This document shows positions 6,283 through 8,294 of a DNA stretch of 8,294 nucleotides, one piece after another; position 1 is the first letter of the stretch; every line of letters begins with the position of its first letter. The DNA lies in assembly GCF_002483315.1 (NCBI RefSeq), contig NZ_DLHR01000005.1:3307-11600 (forward strand), written 5' to 3'. The translations under genes were made by a program, and so were the position numbers. Source of the DNA: Flavobacterium sp. UBA7663. Lineage in GTDB: Bacteria; Bacteroidota; Bacteroidia; Flavobacteriales; Flavobacteriaceae. The notes below the pieces were generated by a model. That model saw only the letters and a program-made list of their open reading frames with translations, was not told the origin of the DNA and did no database searches.

Positions 6283-6413
6283 GCACAACAGCGGTCACGA
6301 GAAATTGCTGGTTTTGAGTAGCTTCAGCTCCATTTTCACGAATAAATTCTATCTTAGCGGAAACAACTCAGTTCGCTGGCTTCGCAACTTCGCGTGTCCG
6401 CGAAACGTTAGGC
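6283..6413 (+). repeat. attC of cassette 9 (family A)
   Basis: R'' GCACAAC at 6283-6289; R' GTTAGGC at 6407-6413; 131 bp. The R'' implies a start GTTGTGC, but cassette 9 actually starts GTTGTAC (5760-5766), one base different inside the R box. The body between AAC and GTT is identical to the attC of cassette 1 (542-672). Confidence 0.95.
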
Positions 6414-6442
6414 GTCAGTTTGGGATGTCGCATACAAGAAAT

Positions 6443-6874
6443 ATGAAAGAAAAAATATATAAATATTGTATCTATTCATTCGTCCTGATAAACTTTTGGA
6501 CGCTTTATGGATTCTTTGATTACTACTTAGAAATGCAAGAACCTGGTTGGTTTCATGGGTTGGGTTTAGGAATTTTTTATTTCAATAGTCTTTTTATTGC
6601 GCTGGGTTTTGGAGGAGTTTTATTGCTGATAAGATTAATATTTCATTTTATCAAAAAGAGAAATATTCTTAAATCCAATTTCCTTTATATCCTTTCTGGA
6701 ATATTTAGTTTGAATTTACTTGTAATTAGCGGTATTAGCATTGCACTAAAAATGTTAGGACTAGATATATTTTTCCTTCCGTATCTTATAGGTTTGCTAT
6801 TAATTTCGTCAATAACCATTTTGGACATTTATAAATCGAATTTCAAAAACTGCAAAATAAAACCGAACGCCTAA
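6443..6874 (+). CDS. Cassette 10: four-helix integral membrane protein, unknown function
   Basis: 143 residues from ATG 6443. An alternative in-frame ATG at 6425 would add six residues, and the frame is open further back through attC to 6305. Predicted membrane segments: about 8-26, 44-70, 79-102 and 109-128, with basic K-K-R (71-73) after helix 2 and a lysine-rich C-terminus. By the positive-inside rule both termini are probably cytoplasmic. A conserved-looking loop P-G-W-F-H-G-L-G (34-41) lies between helices 1 and 2. No family recognised. The stop codon TAA (6872-6874) lies inside the R'' box, so the last residues are encoded within the cassette-end repeat. It is the only gene here that overlaps its attC. 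Confidence 0.8.
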   Translation: MKEKIYKYCIYSFVLINFWTLYGFFDYYLEMQEPGWFHGLGLGIFYFNSLFIALGFGGVLLLIRLIFHFIKKRNILKSNFLYILSGIFSLNLLVISGISIALKMLGLDIFFLPYLIGLLLISSITILDIYKSNFKNCKIKPNA

Positions 6875-6999
6875 CAGCAGTCACGAGAAATTGCTGGTTT
6901 TGAGTAGCTTCAGCTCCATTTTCACGAATAAATTCTATCTTAGCGGAAAGTACTCGTTTCGCTTGCTTCGCAACTTCACGTGTCCGCGAAACGTTGTGC
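6869..6999 (+). repeat. attC of cassette 10 (family A)
   Basis: R'' GCCTAAC at 6869-6875, matching the cassette 10 start GTTAGGC at 6407; R' GTTGTGC at 6993-6999; 131 bp. The left arm begins GCAGTCACGAG (others GCGGTCACGAG), and the right arm has CACGTGTCCGC like the site at 5636. The R'' box supplies the stop codon of the upstream gene. Confidence 0.95.
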
Positions 7000-7064
7000 G
7001 ACATTTACATCACCGCTATCGTAATAATGAAAGTATAAAATCATATAAACTTTAAATATTCGTC

Positions 7065-7400
7065 ATGAAAAAATTTTACTTATTATCAATTCTTACTTTA
7101 TTAATATCGTGCTCAAAAAATGAAAATGTATTAAGATTTAGTAAGCAAGATTATGGGAAAGAATGGCCATTTTCAGTTGATGAAATTGAAGTTTATTGCT
7201 CTGGTTATAAAGAAATTTACTGTAAAACTAATGACGGTAAAATCTATGCTTTAAATGGATCGGCAAAAGGCGCGTCGCGTGATAATCCCACAATAAATAA
7301 AGTCGAAGAAATTTGGTTAGATAATCCTGAGTTTGAAGGATTGAAAATTCCTTACGCACAATTTATTACTGAAGGATTGAAATTATGTGACGACAAATAA
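7065..7400 (+). CDS. Cassette 11: DUF2511-like (YebY-type) lipoprotein
   Basis: 111 residues. Lipoprotein signal with lipobox L-I-S-C, cysteine 16. The mature part has the layout I associate with DUF2511/YebY proteins: Y-G-K-E-W-P-F-S-V (30-38), a cysteine shortly after (C45), D-G-K-I-Y-A-L-N-G-S-A-K (57-68), and a C-terminal I-T-E-G-L-K-L-C (101-108). C45, C53 and C108 could form a disulfide in the periplasm. The function of the family is not firmly known. The family call rests on memory of its motifs. The leader is 72 bases from R', about twice the usual length here, and includes a tiny open frame (ATG AAA GTA TAA at 7027). A promoter could sit there, but I see no good TAnnTTTG box. The stop is 5 bases before R''. 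Confidence 0.85.
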   Translation: MKKFYLLSILTLLISCSKNENVLRFSKQDYGKEWPFSVDEIEVYCSGYKEIYCKTNDGKIYALNGSAKGASRDNPTINKVEEIWLDNPEFEGLKIPYAQFITEGLKLCDDK

Positions 7401-7405
7401 ACGTC

Positions 7406-7536
7406 GCACAACAGCCGTCATGACTAATTGCTGTATTCGTGTCAAAGGAAACATCCATTTTCTTAACTTCGTTCACAGTAGCGGAGAATACTCAGCTATC
7501 TCGGCCGCAACTAGACATGGCGGCGAAACGTTATAA
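7406..7536 (+). repeat. attC of cassette 11 (family B)
   Basis: R'' GCACAAC at 7406-7412, matching the cassette 11 start GTTGTGC at 6993; R' GTTATAA at 7530-7536; 131 bp. Family B arms. Its left centre (TTCGTGTCAAAGGAAACATC) resembles the cassette 4 site, while the right half resembles the sites at 4358 and 4967. Confidence 0.95.
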
Positions 7537-7572
7537 GCCATTTCTGTTAAAATCCGCTAAATCGATGCAACT

Positions 7573-7591
7573 TATACCATACTTTGGTATA
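7573..7591. promoter_or_regulatory. Palindromic operator candidate upstream of parD
   Basis: TATACCA (7573-7579), spacer TACTT, TGGTATA (7585-7591): a perfect 7-base inverted repeat in the only long leader of the array that precedes a toxin-antitoxin pair. Ribbon-helix-helix antitoxins bind such palindromes and repress their own operon. The right arm overlaps the -7 box, so binding would block transcription. Role inferred from position and family. Confidence 0.65.
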
Positions 7592-7595
7592 TTTG
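7588..7595 (+). promoter_or_regulatory. Bacteroidota-type -7 promoter element for parDE
   Basis: TATATTTG matches the Bacteroidota -7 consensus TAnnTTTG exactly. It ends 16 bases before the parD ATG, which predicts a transcript with a leader of about 10 bases. I find no TTG -33 element at the usual distance upstream. The box overlaps the palindrome at 7573-7591, consistent with autorepression. Confidence 0.6.
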
Positions 7596-7611
7596 GGTAA
7601 AATTAAAAGTT

Positions 7612-7854
7612 ATGTCAAAAAACACATCCATATTACTCGGCGATCATTTTAATAATTTTATTAGTAGTGAGGTTGCTTCTGGGCGATATAGTTCAGCAAG
7701 TGATGTCGTAAGATCAGCGCTTAGATTATTGGAAATAGAAGAAAGTAAAATTAAGTGGCTTCAAAATGAACTAGAAATTGGAGAAAAAAGTGGGTTTGTT
7801 GAAAATTATAATCCTAAAAAACATCTTGAAGAAATCAAGAAGAAATATTTATGA
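7612..7854 (+). CDS. parD: Cassette 12, gene 1: ParD-like ribbon-helix-helix antitoxin
   Basis: 80 residues. Neutralises the ParE toxin encoded next to it and is expected to repress the operon. The N-terminal half is the RHH/ParD signature: N-T-S-I-L-L-G-D-H-F (4-13) as the DNA-binding strand and start of helix 1, F-I-S-S-E-V-A-S-G-R-Y-S-S-A-S-D-V-V-R (17-35), then A-L-R-L-L-E (37-42). The C-terminal part (about 45-80) is charged and helical and should wrap the toxin; it contains the E-x-G-x-x-S-G-F stretch common in this family. Length is typical (about 80). The stop overlaps the toxin start as ATGA at 7851-7854, so translation is coupled. Own promoter and operator lie just upstream. Confidence 0.95.
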   Translation: MSKNTSILLGDHFNNFISSEVASGRYSSASDVVRSALRLLEIEESKIKWLQNELEIGEKSGFVENYNPKKHLEEIKKKYL

Positions 7855-8141
7855 AATATAGAATAACTGAATCTGCATATCAAGACTTAAATGATATTTG
7901 GTTCTACACTTTCCAGGAATGGTCAGAAAATCAAGCAGATAAATATTTCGAATCTATTATTCAGGAAATCGAATTGTTCAGCGAAAATACAGAGAAAGCC
8001 AAGAAGTTGAAAAAGCTAAAATCTGAATACTATTATTTTAGAGCTCTATCTCATTATGTGTTTTTCAAATATGGAGATGACCAAATTGATGTTATTAGAA
8101 TACTTCATAAAATGATGGATTTCCCAAAACACTTGGAATAG
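7851..8141 (+). CDS. parE: Cassette 12, gene 2: ParE-like toxin (RelE/ParE superfamily)
   Basis: 96 residues. ParE toxins characterised so far inhibit DNA gyrase; RelE relatives cut ribosome-bound mRNA. This one reads as ParE: Y-R-I-T-E-S-A-Y-Q-D-L-N-D-I-W-F-Y-T (3-20), W-S-E-N-Q-A-D-K-Y (25-33), then Y-Y-Y-F-R-A-L-S-H-Y-V-F-F-K (60-73), and the closing strand I-D-V-I-R-I-L-H-K-M-M-D-F-P-K-H-L (78-94), typical of the family. Length is normal and no disruption is visible, so the toxin is probably active. Its ATG overlaps the parD stop. As a cassette it should penalise loss of this region and so help keep the array, as proposed for toxin-antitoxin cassettes in other chromosomal integrons. The stop is 7 bases before R''. 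Confidence 0.95.
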   Translation: MKYRITESAYQDLNDIWFYTFQEWSENQADKYFESIIQEIELFSENTEKAKKLKKLKSEYYYFRALSHYVFFKYGDDQIDVIRILHKMMDFPKHLE

Positions 8142-8148
8142 AAACGGC

Positions 8149-8280
8149 TTATAACACTTACTATGCGATCATTGCTGGTTTTCAGTAGCTTCCACTCTAT
8201 TTCCACGATTAAATTCTATCTTAGCGGAAAATACTCGTTCCGCTTTGAACGCAACGTCGCATAGTAAGGGAACGTTATCA
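8149..8280 (+). repeat. attC of cassette 12 (family A, variant outer stem)
   Basis: R'' TTATAAC at 8149-8155, matching the cassette 12 start GTTATAA at 7530; R' GTTATCA at 8274-8280; 132 bp. The outer stem is a perfect 12-base pair: CTTACTATGCGA on the left, TCGCATAGTAAG on the right. It differs wholly from the standard family A arm. The inner TTGC/GCAA and the centre are shared with family A. Confidence 0.94.
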
Positions 8281-8294
8281 CTGGGTCGCACGAG
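8275..8294 (+). mobile_element. Cassette 13, first 20 bases only
   Basis: The sequence after the boundary G8274 begins TTATCACTGGG and is cut by the window end. No coding start is visible. By the rule seen in all other cassettes, this cassette should end with CAGTGATAAC or a close variant. Confidence 0.8.

Larger units (their letters stand above)
1..8294 (+). mobile_element. Integron gene-cassette array, internal segment (12 complete cassettes)
   Basis: Thirteen GTT boundaries occur at 15, 666, 1300, 2063, 2765, 3784, 4482, 5091, 5760, 6407, 6993, 7530 and 8274. Each is preceded by a conserved imperfect inverted-repeat element of about 130 bp (attC). Every cassette starts with an R' box and ends with an R'' box complementary to its own R', the hallmark of circularisable integron cassettes. 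All genes are on the + strand and point toward their attC. Coding regions are AT-rich while attC arms are richer in G and C. Recombination is expected between G and TT of each R'. No integrase, attI or array promoter lies inside the window. The high similarity between attC sites suggests a sedentary chromosomal array, probably in a Bacteroidota host. The host assignment is inference. Confidence 0.96.

Noticed and set aside
6023..6298. Minus-strand open frame of 91 codons
   Set aside because: It is antisense to the plug-like gene of cassette 9 and runs into attC; the + strand gene has a signal peptide and a domain match.
7021..7064. Promoter in the leader of cassette 11
   Set aside because: The leader is long and AT-rich, but no TAnnTTTG box or paired -33 element is present, so I do not annotate one.
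1..8294. Evenly spaced repeats considered as a CRISPR array or transposon ends
   Set aside because: Repeats are about 130 bp, separated by whole genes, and have R''/R' boxes matching within each cassette. This fits integron attC and not CRISPR or insertion sequences.

Overview
The window is an internal stretch of an integron gene-cassette array. It holds the tail of one attC site, twelve complete cassettes, and the first bases of a thirteenth. Every cassette has the same plan: a GTT boundary, a short leader of usually 25 to 45 bases, one gene on the + strand (two in the last complete cassette), and an attC recombination site of 130 to 132 bp that starts 4 to 20 bases after the stop codon. Each cassette begins with a 7-base R' box whose reverse complement (R'') ends the same cassette. 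No integrase gene, attI site, phage gene or transposase is present, so the integron platform must lie outside the window. By integron convention it should lie to the left.

The host is most likely a member of the Bacteroidota. The genes are AT-rich and mostly lack Shine-Dalgarno sequences. Several lipoproteins and secreted proteins are encoded, and two cassettes encode small proteins resembling the plug of TonB-dependent receptors of the SusC/RagA type. The one clear promoter element is a perfect TAnnTTTG (-7) box. The attC sites are long and closely similar, as in sedentary chromosomal integrons, but they fall into two sequence families (A and B) plus a set of family A variants with replaced outer stems.

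Layout: cassette 1 (16-666) lipoprotein; 2 (667-1300) unknown cytoplasmic protein; 3 (1301-2063) secreted protein; 4 (2064-2765) secreted plug-like protein; 5 (2766-3784) DUF4238 protein; 6 (3785-4482) GNAT acetyltransferase; 7 (4483-5091) membrane protein resembling the C-terminal helices of cytochrome c oxidase subunit I; 8 (5092-5760) lipoprotein; 9 (5761-6407) second secreted plug-like protein; 10 (6408-6993) four-helix membrane protein; 11 (6994-7530) DUF2511-like lipoprotein; 12 (7531-8274) ParD/ParE toxin-antitoxin pair with its own promoter and operator; 13 (from 8275) cut by the window end. Eight of the twelve complete cassettes encode envelope proteins. The genes do not form a pathway. 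What they share is the mobilisation machinery, and the toxin-antitoxin cassette probably stabilises the array.

The most notable signals are these. (1) In all twelve cassettes the inverted repeat at the cassette ends runs well past the R box, to about 15 bases, with a conserved A (start) / C (end) mismatch at position 11. That mismatch would be a T-G wobble on the bottom strand, the strand used for recombination. (2) Cassette 7 encodes a stand-alone relic of cytochrome oxidase subunit I. (3) Two divergent stand-alone TonB-plug-like proteins are carried as cassettes. (4) The outer arms of several attC sites differ in sequence yet stay complementary.
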